64,000 nucleotides of DNA. Origin: Favolaschia claudopus (taxonomy: Eukaryota > Basidiomycota > Agaricomycetes > Agaricales > Mycenaceae). Position 1 is the stretch's first letter. The number at the start of each line of letters is the position of its first letter. The notes below the pieces were generated by a model. That model had not been told where the DNA came from and did not search any database. It saw only the letters and a list, made by a program, of their open reading frames with translations. The stretch is taken from positions 1,736,001 through 1,800,000 of the forward strand of contig JAWWNJ010000030.1 of NCBI GenBank assembly GCA_037176885.1. Reading direction: 5' to 3'. Made by a program: the position numbers and the translations under genes. This document shows, piece by piece, positions 33,500-44,359 of this stretch.

Positions 33500-36129
33500 T
33501 CACGGACGATGTCAGGGCTAATCGTCCTGTGGTCTGCGAGCGCTCCTCATGTGGTGTTGTCCTTCAACCTGGAGATCAAAATCGGCACTTGGTTAGAAAT
33601 CAGAATCCGAATTTACCGGACCGAGTTGTATGCAGCGCTTGTTACAACTGGATTCTGGGCAAACCCGACACTCTTGGTGAGGAATCCTATCTATTGTGCA
33701 TGGTTTCGGTCTGAGATTTGAATATTCAGTGCGTGGTGATATTTCTGAGCGAGCTGCGGCAGTACGTCGCCAAGCATTGGATGCGAAACATAAAGGTAGA
33801 TATACCAGTGCTTGTATTGTTTTCCGCTTCACCGAATTTCGCAGATGCGACTCCGCTTCAGCGGCAGGTTACTGCTGTTCCACCAAATTATTCGATGCCG
33901 CCTCCACCGCCACCAGGTGAGTTTCAGTTCGTTTTGAGGTTCGACTCAATAGATTTGACTATATTCTCTCTTTAAAGCCTCGATGCTACCACACGTCAAT
34001 GTACCCAGCTCGTGGGGTGCTCCTGGGCACCAATCTACCTCCAGTACAACATATTTTCAACCCAACGGATATTCAGCTGCACACGCTTCCTATGGTGCAG
34101 AGCGACAGGCATGGGCGTCGAGGGCGTATCACCACGATCCTGCAGAGAGCATCGGTCTGATTTTACAGATTTTACACGAGGTTCCTGTTAAAGGGTACCT
34201 TGGTCTTGGTGCGCAAAAGAGTATAAATATTTGTCAGTTCAACCGCTAATTTTCTATCTTAGAATCTCAGTGAGGGGAAAGAAGTCCCAGCAAAAATCAC
34301 TCCGGCGGGTCTGAGAGGACTAATTATCCAGGTCATGGGCCCACGCCTGGCTGAGGCAACTCACGGTTATCCATTTCCCCTGGCGCAAATGCCTCTCCGA
34401 GAGGTTGTTCGCTGGATTGACCTCGGTCAAGAGGATCAAAACTCACCTTGGTTTTACAATCGCTATATGGGAAAGCCGAATCACAAGCAGAAGGATAAGA
34501 CAATGGTCTACAAACGACCTAAAGTGTCGCGTTGGTGATCCCAGCTCCACAATGGGAAGCTTACATCGACTGGGATGAGGTTTGTTTGATTGTTGTATTT
34601 CTGCTAAAGTCTTTCTCACCGTTAATTTGAAAAGGACACTCCGAAGGCAAGATACATGAAGCTCTGATCATGTTCAATTAACAATATAGTCACAGAGTTC
34701 TGTAATCGCCCGTACGACTCGATCATCGTCGTCCTTTTCCATTCAACCTTCGGTTCCGGAGTCTTCACGCTCTCAAGCACTAGGAGCGGCTGACTGGGAG
34801 GTACCGGTACTGAATCTTTGCCACACTCATGCTAACCAATCAAAGAAGGGAAACAACCCTGATGTTACTGATAGAGAGAGCAACAGTTCCGAACATGAAG
34901 AGGTAGTGAACCTTTACTTTCCCAACTTTACAATAATCTCTCACGCAAATGTGTAGTCTCGGCCTCGAACGCCTCCTCAATCTAGAAAGAGAGGCCCTCC
35001 AGCATATGTTTCACCTGATCGGTCGCGCCTAGCAAAGGTGCTATGTAGCTGTTGGTGGTCAGCCAGATGTTACTGCGGGTGCCAGTACGTTTAATTTTGA
35101 ATTCATTTCTCTATCTGTGCGCTTACATTGATCTTCAAAGCTCCTCTGGGTTCGGAGCAGGTGGAATTCTATGCAATCGAGCCGCCTTCATTGCATGAGC
35201 TCTTGGACCCAGAGCTTCAACATCTCTCCCGCTTCACTTGTACACCAGATGAAGCATCTCAAGGATTCCTTGCCATTCAGTCAAACCTATCGATTGGATG
35301 TGGAACATTCAAAACCGCTCACCGTGGTTGGATCACCTTGCACCATTTGCGCGATGCAGGCTTGGGGACTACCAAAAACGAGTTGGTTGTTGTCAAACGT
35401 ACATTCCGCGACCTTTCGAAAAAATCTGGAGGCCAAACGGTTTACACTCGCTACTCTTCTCCGGAGGAGCACAAAATTATCTTGAAGGAGGCGAACAATC
35501 TATACTGGGCGATTTCCATCATGGGCTTCTCATATTCATACATCTATTCATTTGACACCCTCGATCATCAGGACTGCCCTCCGATCCCAGACCTACGCTT
35601 CGTTCAAGCTGGGGTCGCTATATCCTATGAAACTCCTGCAAAGAATTCCAGCAAAGCATCGATCCGAAAAACATATCTTCTCGAGGAGTATATCGAGACT
35701 AACTCTGACAGTGAATTCGTCAAATTTGTGCACAACGGAAGTGCTGTTCCCCTTCTTGATATAGACGACGCCTGGCGGTGGATTGCAGATTTCCTGTGCT
35801 TCACCCAGCATATTCAGTATTGGAAGAGCGGAGAGATGGTCTTTCTCTCTGATCTCCAGGGTGAGTATCTTTATTTTCGATTGCTTCTGACTTACTCAAT
35901 TCATATCCTACTAGGATCCGACATTTTACTTACCGACCCACAAATCATGACCTCACCGTCAGTCCGATTTCTTGCTTTGACATTCCTTTTTGCTTACATC
36001 TTTACCAGGAAAATTGCGGAGGGTGCGGATCTGTTTGCAGATGGAAATGTCGGTGCCGTGTTCGAGCAATTCCCCGACCAACATGTTTGTAACCAGTACT
36101 GCGCATGGTTCAAACTCCCCGTGCTGTAA
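33500..36129 (+). CDS. Alpha-kinase domain protein, multi-exon
   Basis: The first recognisable exon is a zinc-binding segment (VVCERSSCGVVLQPGDQ, then RVVCSACYNWILGKP). Small exons follow with Pro-rich linkers (YSMPPPPPP) and LREVVRWIDLGQEDQ. The catalytic part is at 35,150-36,129. LSIGCGTFKTAHRGW is the glycine-rich loop, NELVVVKRTF holds the ATP-binding Lys, YLLEEYI and KFVHNGSAVPLL follow, and FLSDLQG is spliced to ILLTDPQIMTSP. DGNVGAVFEQFPDQHVCNQYC is the zinc-binding end typical of MHCK/EF2-kinase domains. Introns at 35,861-35,914 and 35,957-36,009 interrupt the last block. It would phosphorylate Ser/Thr within helical substrates. No clear start codon precedes the zinc segment, because the divergent integrase gene begins there. 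Confidence 0.75.
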
Positions 36130-36587
36130 ATTGAACTCACTCTGTCTGTGTGGCTGAAATCAAGTACTTATGAGCAATATGATATGATGTATGTTGAATA
36201 TGACTACTATGCACCTATGGTTTCTATACACACTGGTTTCCTAATTGACCCAACTCAACTTGTCTTGTCGGGAAGAGGTTCATTTTGATTAAAATGTCGG
36301 TAGATGATCATTATTAAAATTTCGAGAGAATTCCGTGATAGATTTCGAGTAATGACACATCTATCCTCTTATCGCACTGTGCCCACTATTCTGGCGCAAT
36401 CCTGGCTTCCCTGAAGTCCGGCTAAATTTATAACAGGTAGGTTTTCCGAAGGAAGCCATTTCCCGGATTGTCGGCAATTACAAGGCAATTACGAGCCTGG
36501 GCTGCTAAAATAAAGTTGCCTGAGTCTCACAGGCCAATTTAGTCCCTTCATTGTCTTGTTTAATGCCCCAAAGCTGCGTGCCATCTA
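36130..36587. other. No recognisable gene
   Basis: AT-rich 3' flank of the alpha-kinase gene. No domain-bearing frame or clear repeat was seen before the MITE at 36,588. Confidence 0.5.
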
Positions 36588-37028
36588 AGGTAGACGCCAT
36601 CCACCCTCGACAAACGTCACGTGTCGTGACCGTCACACTTCCATCTTAGGCGGAGATGGCAAAAACCACTTATATCTTCACCGTTAGAAGGCTGTTGGGA
36701 ATTTCCTCCGACCAGATTGTGTAAGTATACATCAATATGTTCTAGATACTTTGTTAGATCTAACAAGTGCTTGTGTGAAGAGGAATTAAGCAATGATCTA
36801 TTCATGGCATCCCATCACGGCAAGCGCCGATTTGCCAACAATTGGTTATTTCTCTTCAACCAGACATCAGGCATGTGAACAAAAAGAATTAGAACAGGAT
36901 TGTCCTGAACTTGGTCGAGGGATTTTACCTCAATATACCAGACAGTGGTCCTACAAGGTGGGGTGACAGAAAAGGAAGGTGTCACAATCAACCACGTGAC
37001 GTTTGTCGAGGGTGGATGGCGTCTACCT
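36588..37028. mobile_element. TA-flanked MITE, 441 bp
   Basis: AGGTAGACGCCATCCACC begins a near-perfect inverted repeat of about 38 bp ending in CACGTG. TA flanks both ends (36,586-36,587, 37,029-37,030). Its AGGTAGA start is shared with the element at 46,745. Confidence 0.8.
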
Positions 37029-37288
37029 TATCTCTACTCTGCTCTGTGTCGAGGTCGAGCAATGTCACACTGAACACTGAAGTCACACTGGTCACGGTGA
37101 ATAAATTTCGCTATTTTTGAACTAATGGGGGGCCGTAATCCTGCTCTTGGGAACTTGCCATTGTTCGGGTACAATCTCCAGCTACCATTATAATTCTTAC
37201 CGAATACTTTCTTGCTACATCAAATACTTGAACCAGTCAACTACTTGCCATAAAAGGTTGTGGCTGAGCGGTATTCGGTGTCCGCGGC

Positions 37289-37351
37289 CGGAGATCACAC
37301 AATATATGATGGGATCACATCACCATCAGCGTGGTGCTCCGGGTTTCCATA
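37289..37351 (+). repeat. 63-bp repeat, inverted copy at 25,486
   Basis: Identical by eye to the reverse complement of 25,486-25,548. Just upstream, TGGCTGAGCGG resembles a tRNA A-box, but no matching B-box follows, so a SINE is not established. Confidence 0.75.
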
Positions 37352-37374
37352 CTAGGTCGACCTCGGCCAATTTG

Positions 37375-37740
37375 CCAAATTTTGTCCGGACGTTTTTAGG
37401 CTGAAAATTTCGATTTTTGTCCGGACAGGACCTAGCTCTCGATGACGTAACGCCCCAAACAGAGGCAATTTCTGTTCCCACGGAGCCAAAAACGCAAAAT
37501 TTTCTCCGTAACCTCCGTTTTTGTCGTTCTCCGTGGCTTTTCTGTTCAGATTTGCACCATCAAGCATAATTTCGATGCAAGCTAGTAATCTACCGTCAAT
37601 TTCGGCAGACCCAATCCGCCCAGTTCAGCGACATTTTGTCCGGACAGGAACCTAGCTATCCGCGCCCCGAGGTCGAATTTTTGTCCGGTTGGGACCTAGG
37701 TTTTGGGCCAAAATTTGCGATTTTTGTCCGGAAAGTGGGC
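37375..37740. repeat. Irregular TTTTGTCCGGA / GGACCTAG repeats
   Basis: TTTTGTCCGG occurs at least five times (near 37,381, 37,416, 37,635, 37,677, 37,716), often followed by ACAGGACCTAG. Spacing is irregular, so it is more like a degenerate element with internal repeats than a tandem array. Confidence 0.55.
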
Positions 37741-38549
37741 TAGGCTCCAAGGGTATTATCAGGGGTCCTGTGTTACGCGTTAGCCTAATTGTTCACTGGA
37801 CACATTGTTCACCGGCCGGCAATCAAGAGAAAATTACCATATATGGTGCTCCGGCGAATGCCGGAGCAAAAATTTTGACATTTTCTTGCCTTTTTGGGCC
37901 GAAAAAGTCGCTGTTATGCGTTACGGAGACCAAAATTGTTCAGTTCACGGCCGGCCGTTACCCGTTACGTGAACAACCGGTCGGAATAGTACAGTACTCT
38001 GGGATAAAAGTATATTGAATGTGTAGGTGATAGGGTTCAGCACTGTCATGGATTAGAAATTAACCAAGACTGTAGCTAAATTCTTTGCTCTTAGCATCTT
38101 TGAACGGTCACGCAATGATTTGGGTCCGTGCAGGAGGGATGGTTGAAATAGAACCAGTCCAATGTTGACAAGAAATTAATGCAATCAGAGATTTGGAGCA
38201 GTGAGGGACTGATATGAATCCTCAAGTATAACCTACCGTCCGAGGGCATGTTCTTGAACTTCAAGAAAATTGGAAATGCAGTCATTTATTGCAACAAACA
38301 GTGCAAAACAGCCGCAAATTACAATCCGCCGAGAAATCAGTTGTGCTTGATGGATTGGTGCAGGCCTTTGTCGGGTGCCGTTCAAAACATGCAGGAGAAC
38401 ATTCTGATGCATTTAAACCTATAATATTCGGACCATACGAGTCGATTCACGGTTACTTTTGTCAATACCGAGTACATCTGCCGGGAATTGTGGATTTCAA
38501 AGGACATGTTTTAGGCTGATTTTTGCCTCTTGACGGAACACCCCGAATG

Positions 38550-40495
38550 ACGACTCACATGATCACATCGGTCGTTTGTTTTTTCCATCTGGGCGCGGTC
38601 CATCTGATCCTCTGTCGCTGCTGCAATATCACCCTCGTCACTGCACTCCCCACTGAATCGTTTCCAAGCCACCCGCGCACCCATAAGCAGGTCAAGTGTC
38701 AAGCCCTTCAGGTGAGGAAGGTCTGGAGCGTATTTTTGTACGGCTAACACGTGATCCCAGGGCTGAGAAGCTGAAGCTGAAGGCTAAGCTGAACTTCTAT
38801 TTTGCCGTACCTGGCCATGATGGCTATGCGGCAGTACTTCTAGGTAAACTAGATCGGTAGCTAAAGGTAACTATGAGGGTGGGTTTGTAGCAATTATACA
38901 ATTATACCGAGAGAAGGAAAGTAAGTAAAAGAAAAAGGTGGGACCGATGGGGAAATATTGGGTCAAGGGCAGACAGTTTGTGGGTATAAGTGGGGCGAAG
39001 GTATATGGTAAGCAGTCGAGCTTGGAGTAGGTAAAGTAAATTAAATGCATATACTATGGTACTATAGGAAGGGAGGGAGAAGAGAGCTTAGCTAAAACGA
39101 CCAGTTTAAGCGATGAATGCAAGGAGCGGCTTGAGAAGTTTCGGGTGATTGAGGATGCGTCGGACATCGATGGACCCAAGCAGTCCCGCGTTGTAAGATG
39201 CGATCTGAAGAGGTGAGCGGAAGGGTTCCCATGCGGGACAGTGGAGGAGGTAGTGGGCCCGTGTTTCCCGAGCGGCGCCGCACGCTTCACAAACCGGTGT
39301 AGGATGGAGTCGGCAGCGGTATCGGTGCGCATTTAGTGAGGAGAAATCGGTACGCAGTTGAGAGAGGACGGAGAGTTCAGCTCTTGAGGCAGCAGAGGAT
39401 GAGAGCGAGGGCCGTAAGGTGAGAGAAGGCGGGGAGTCGTCAATTTCCCGAAGGCCACGACCGGTTGTAGCAACAATCCATTGGGCTTTCCAACGCGAAA
39501 GGATGAGGTCGTTTATAGCCCGCTTGCAGGTGGTGAGGGAGACAGGGAGTTCCGAAGATGGGGGGAGCAGAGTAGCAGCCTTAGCTGCGTCATCAGTTCC
39601 GTACCGATGTGAGCGGGTGTCCACAGGTTAGTGATGCGCAGACCCGGGAGACGTGCCATCGCAGTGCGCACAAGATGGTCGTAGTAGATGGCGCGGTGCT
39701 GTCCAGACCGGGGAACGGTAGAGAGGATCCCTCTCGGAAACAATCAAGATGTGACTGATGTCACACTCGATGGCACGACGCGTCGCCTTCAGCAAACCTT
39801 CCATCTCTCCTTCCGCAACCTGTCCCATACCCAACGGAACCAAGATCCTCTCCCGAATTCGAACCTTACCCGCGACCATCAAGACCGCCGTCTCGTAGGA
39901 AACTGCGGGACCCACGAGAAGATCGGGCTCGGCAATTAACTTGTCAAGATGGGTGATGAGGCGTGCACGAAGGGGTCCCAGCCGAAGAACATGGTCTTCG
40001 GACGCGTTTGCACCGCGTATTTTACGCATGTACGGTACGCTAACTGCCTGATAATACATGGTTGTTGCACAGAGCTCGGTGCGAGTCGGAATGTCGTGCA
40101 GCCCGTCGAAAACATTTTGCTCCATGTGGTTTAATTTGCGCGACTGCTTGTTCTCCTTCACGTATGTGCATCAGCAAACACTGTTTTGTCGGGTAGCCGC
40201 AGGCCAAAACTATCAGTGAGAAATCATCCAGATACGTGAGGAGCACGGCAGCGGCTTCCATGTGGGATTGGAATCGTGTGTTGCTGGTGCCCTGGAAGGC
40301 CAAAACAAAGCCGAGTTCAGCATCGAAAAAAAATCGTAGGGAGTCCTGTTGCCCCCGTTTACGGTCTTTATGCCGAAATATTGTGCCGCAGAGAGATGCG
40401 AGCTTTACTGCACCACCCTTAGATTTTTCTTCAGCGCGTTTCGACGCGTTTGTCCCAGGAGCTCCCTCTTTAGCCGCGGCATTGAATTTCACAAT
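38550..40495 (-). pseudogene. Third copy of the 1001-aa family, disrupted
   Basis: Minus-strand blocks in family order: KGGAVKLASLCGTIFRHKDR with SNTRFQSHMEAAAVLL at 40,490-40,190, then LNHMEQNVFDGLHDIPTRTE and SVPYMRKIRGANASEDHVLR. LIAEPDLLVGPAVSYETAVL ends near 39,880. After a LINE insertion the same protein resumes as PWDHVLAVQKYAPDLPHLKG at about 38,764. The 5' coiled coil and the C-terminal third are missing. It is about 45% divergent from the intact copy by impression, so it represents another subfamily. Confidence 0.65.
38765..39873 (-). mobile_element. 5'-truncated LINE (RNase H and C-terminal finger)
   Basis: The minus strand starts within an RNase H domain (GKVRIRERILVPLGMG, AEGEMEGLLKATRRAIECD, HILIVSERDP, then a frame change to GLRITNLWTPAHIGT). 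It continues with DLILSRWKAQWIVATTGRGL and the zinc finger CRLHPTPVCEACGAARETRA-H-C before a stop near 39,106. About 340 bp of 3' UTR ends in a CAGCTT-rich tail. RNase H after the RT position and the C-X2-C-H-C finger are typical of Tad1-like LINEs. It is inserted inside the third copy of the 1001-aa family. Confidence 0.7.
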
Positions 40496-40599
40496 TCACG
40501 AAACTTTCAAGTGAATTCATTAGAGGGTTTGCGAAGAGCCATTGGAGCCATTGAATGGCTACCGATTTCCGCATTAGGAAACTTTGATTGGCCAAACTT

Positions 40600-41037
40600 T
40601 CATGGACAGACAAATACGGTTGCTCCACGTGATTTTACCTTTTTGAGAAGATGTAGACCGTTCGACCTGTATTTGAGAGAAAATAAAAAATCCGGCTCAA
40701 CAGTTTTGTGAGCACTCACAATGTCTACCTGCATGCACCTGAAATTTGGAAAAAGCTGCGGAACTGAGGGACTAGTTCCCGATTGATGCAAAACGAAGAA
40801 TTTTATGGGATTTGTGAAGTCTCCCATCAATTTGGGAACTAGTCCTCCAGTTCTCACTGTGCATAACAGAAATTCCATCGGTGAGTCCTCAAAACGTACT
40901 CACACGAAACTGTTGAGCCGAATTTTTTTATTTTCTCTCAAATACAGGTCGAACGGTCTAAATACAGGTCGAACGGTCTACATCTTCTCAAAAAGGTAAA
41001 ATCACGTGGGGCAACCGTATTTGTCTGTCCCCTACCT
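40600..41037. mobile_element. MITE, relative of the 46,745 element
   Basis: The right end AGGTAGGGGACAGACAAATA (inverted) is matched at the left only from GGACAGACAAATACGG, so the left end is eroded. Shared blocks with the 46,745 element are GGTTGC(C/T)CCACGTGAT, CTTTTTGAGAAGAT and the CCGTT(C/G)(G/C)ACCT segment. A 20-bp unit AAATACAGGTCGAACGGTCT is tandemly duplicated at 40,939-40,978. Confidence 0.65.
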
Positions 41038-41170
41038 TAGAAGTCAAGAGGAGCTGTCTGGAATGAAGTTCGGGTACTCGGACTGGGGGTGTCTTTTGTC
41101 AATACAGCCGGATAGCTCATAATGCATAAGGCCCGTGGACCCCCAAACCCTATGCATTATGAGCAATATG

Positions 41171-42354
41171 AGGCACGACAACTTTAGTAGCATAGGCGCT
41201 CGCGAACGCCTATTGATGGCGCCGAGCGCCTATTCCGTCGATCCAACGCCTATTCCCTCATCGAGCGCCTACTGCGTGGCTACCGACGGCAATCTTCGGC
41301 ATTTGCAAAGCGCCGCCGCCGCCGTGCGCCCTCTTGGCGCGCAGTACGTAATACACAATAAGTAATGCCCACTCAATGCCGTGTAGCGGGCGACTCGAAG
41401 GGTCTGTGCTTTGAGGCAGAGAATTTTTTGTGCAAGTTCGAGGTTATTATATTGATTGAAACTGTAAGAATACAGTATTTTAAAAATTGTGCGACGCTAC
41501 AGTTGCTACACAGCGCCAACTCAAGAAACTACTACACTACTTTTACTACTGCCCCCAACCGTCTCAATTTAAGTACGATTTGATAATAACACGACCTATA
41601 GTTATCCCTGTACATGCAGCACAAAATTCAGCGGGACAGAGAAAAAGGGCCAATTAAAACAGATACGCACATTGCGAAACGGATGGACTCCATCCAGCAA
41701 CAACCCACTCCCGGAAACCCACCGGTGCATGCTTGAAACTGCAATCCTCGAAGAAACGAATGTCAGAGGCGGCGTTGAAGGATCCAGAATAATTCCGTGC
41801 GACTAATGTTGTTTGGAATGAGAGCCCTGTTTTCAAAAAGAAATGCCGCATGCGCACCTCGGAAATTCCGATCATCCCTTCTTCTGACGTCTCCTCTTGA
41901 GCACCCAAACCTTTCCTTCGTCGTCGTCTCCGGCATCGACAGAGGCCGCGGAATCTTTGCGAGTCGCCTGCGCTGATGTCCGTCAAATTTTCAGTGGAAA
42001 ATCAGAAATGAGCGGTAAGCTTACCGCGGATGAGACGACTTGGAAGCTGTTTGCTTGGCTCCCGACGTCGTTGGACTCGGCCTTGGTCGTGTTGAGCATG
42101 GGTGCGTCGATGAGGAAGGTAAGTGGATGAGCGAGAGAGAGGGCGCTGCGGAGGTGGGGGTTGGGAGGAAGAAAGGAATATACGTGAATATTGATTGGCG
42201 ACAACGATAATCTCGTACTTCGGAACAAACTTGCCTTCGCATATGCATAAGTAGGTGTTTGCTCGCGCAATAGGCGTTCGGGTCAGGAGTAGGCGCTCAA
42301 CGCCTCTTTAGGCGCTCGGTGAACGCCTATGCTACTAATCCTGTATGTATTCAC
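41171..42354 (-). mobile_element. 1.18-kb MULE-like element, copy 2
   Basis: GAGCAATATG flanks it at 41,161-41,170 and 42,355-42,364. The sequence is essentially identical to 29,773-30,953 in reverse complement; all open frames translate to the same peptides. Three extra bases before the right duplication make the exact right border uncertain. Confidence 0.85.
41872..42099 (-). CDS. Possible 56-aa spliced ORF in mobile copy 2
   Basis: Mirror of 30,025-30,252: the same start, GT-AG intron and KVWVLKRRRQKKG end. See copy 1 for the argument. Gene status is uncertain. Confidence 0.35.
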
Positions 42355-42830
42355 GAGCAATATGCATTTCTGCATAATGTCACACATGCGTGACATTGTC
42401 ACGGAAATACTATATATGGTAGTCCGACGAACACCGAATCACTTGGAAGTTCTAAATTGAGAGCGGTAAAATTCACCAAATTGTACGATTTTCGCGATTT
42501 CAAAATGCATAAATGCACTCTTCACCCTATGCAATAGGCATTATGAGGATAATGCATAAAATCCAAGCCTACCAAGTCGGTGGACACCAAAAGTCGATGC
42601 ATAATGAGGTTTATGCATTTTGACCTCATGCATTATGAGATATCCGACTGTACGTCGGAATCTGGACACTTGTTTAGCCATTAGCCATTCAATGGCTGCT
42701 TCGCAAACAGGCTATTTTCACATAGTTTTGGTTTCACATACCGAATTCACATATTCAACATGGGCTATTGGAGCATAGTGAACTTCACAACAAAACAAGT
42801 TGTATAAAATTGGAAGAAACTTATTACTTA

Positions 42831-43260
42831 TGGTGGGCGTCACTTAGTCACCACCTCTCGATTACAAGGCCATCTGTGGCCGCAGTTTTTATGACATTCT
42901 TAATTCCTCTTGCCAATCGACTCCTTTTCAACAGAGGAACAACTTCGGAAGACGGATTTCCCAAATTTAAATATTTTAAGGAGTTATAACTTTTCACCCC
43001 ACCCAATTTGGTAGTACAGGCCAATTCCGGCATTTGTTGGCTCCACAAGGTTTGAAATCAACATTGTGTGGTCAGAAGCCCAGTATCTATGGTAGTGTTC
43101 CATACACCCGAAATTAGACTCTAGGCATGGCAAAAGTCCACTTGAAAAGCACCCAGACTGTGTCGAAATCCACGCTCAGATAGGGTATTTGAAAAAAATT
43201 CCGGCCTCCGGCCGATTTGGCAGTAGTGCAAGAGAAGCGGTGACTAAGTGACGCGCACCA
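42831..43260. mobile_element. TA-flanked MITE, 430 bp
   Basis: TGGTGGGCGTCACTTAGTCA at the left and TGGTGCGCGTCACTTAGTCA (inverted) at the right, with TA at 42,829-42,830 and 43,261-43,262. It is related to the halves found at 15,099 and 17,382. A short CCGGCCTCCGGCCGATTT palindrome lies near the right end, as in that relative. Confidence 0.8.
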
Positions 43261-43630
43261 TAGTCGAGTCTCTCTCTACCTCACATTTGGCTCTGCTTTT
43301 AGATATCTCAGATCTCAGAGCTCTGGAAAAGTCGAATCATGTTATTTTATTCACTGTGTCATCCAGTTGGGTTCAAATATAGCTGGCTAGTTTCCAACCC
43401 GAAAAGATTGGGCCATATATTGTAATTCTCGCAGATAGAAGCAATATTGATGCTGAAATTCACTCCCCAACATCGTGAAATTCACAATGAAAAGGTGCCC
43501 GAAGCAAGGTACATGGTTCAGGTCACCAGTACTTACTACTGTGCCGGCACGGTATATGAGATTATCCTATAGTACTGTACAAGTTAACACAACCGGCTGT
43601 CGAGATGTTGAAACTCACACGCGGTCCCCG

Positions 43631-43680
43631 GCGGCGCCGCACTGCCGCTCGGCGAGTGCGCGCGGGCAGTGCGGCGCCGC
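43631..43680. repeat. GC-rich perfect 16-bp stem-loop
   Basis: GCGGCGCCGCACTGCC at 43,631-43,646 pairs perfectly with 43,665-43,680 around an 18-nt loop. It lies in an otherwise unremarkable region and a smaller palindrome GTACGGCCCCGTAC follows near 43,718. Confidence 0.7.
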
Positions 43681-44221
43681 GGGCAAGGAATCAATCCAGG
43701 CGGGGTTTGGGGCAGCTGTGTACGGCCCCGTACATAGGTAGGGACGCGAGCGCAGCGAGCCGGCCCTGCCGAAGGCGGGGTGCTTAAGCTTGTCATTGTC
43801 CAATTGAGTAAGCAGTAGAAAAGAATTATCACGAGTAATAAGGGAGATCGAGAGGAGAAAGTTGTCCTGTGAGTATGAGAGGGAATGTTATGTACACCAC
43901 AAGTGAGCGCAGAGGTCAAGTTGATGTCCAGGTGAAATTCCCAGGACGTTGCGGGACTAATGTTGCCAAATCACCTCTCGGACCTCGCGTTGACCTCAGA
44001 AATGAAAATTGGCCAGCTTTGTCTTTCAGGGATTGTCTTGCGTCTTTGAAATCGCGTCTTTCGCGGTCTTTGTCTTGGGATGTGCCACTTGCCAGCACTC
44101 AGATGTCTTGGTAATGAAGGCACCATTTGTTGACTTCATTTTCAAGAGGGAGTTGAGTACCGTACTACGAGCTTTCTACACAATTTGCAACTGAAGACAA
44201 ACCAAAGAGGATACTTAGGCC

Positions 44222-44355
44222 CCGATCGGGCCCGTCGGTAACTCTGCGGTAACCCTACCGTCCCTGCCAAGTTTCTGCCGTACGGTACCTATGTCCGAGG
44301 TACCGTACGGCAGAAACTTGGCAGGGACGGTAAAGTTACCGGCGGGCCCGATCGG
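44222..44355. mobile_element. 134-bp near-perfect fold-back element
   Basis: The inner stem is 35 bp and perfect (44,256-44,290 against 44,298-44,332) with a 7-nt loop ATGTCCG. The outer stem CCGATCGGGCCCG-CGGTAAC (44,222-44,243 against 44,334-44,355) has one mismatch. The two stems are separated by 12 nt on one side and 1 nt on the other. It is probably a snap-back MITE. Confidence 0.8.
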
Positions 44356-44359
44356 CTGA

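Larger units (their letters stand above)
41105..42650. mobile_element. TA-flanked MITE containing a nested element
   Basis: CAGCCGGATAGCTCATAATG (left) and CAGTCGGATATCTCATAATG (right, inverted) are flanked by TA at 41,103-41,104 and 42,651-42,652. Removing the nested 1.18-kb unit leaves about 360 bp. Interior GCATTATGAG and GCATAATG motifs repeat in both orientations. Confidence 0.7.

Noticed and set aside
37375..37740. CRISPR-like array from repeated TTTTGTCCGGA
   Set aside because: Repeats are short and irregularly spaced, without uniform spacers, and the genome is eukaryotic.
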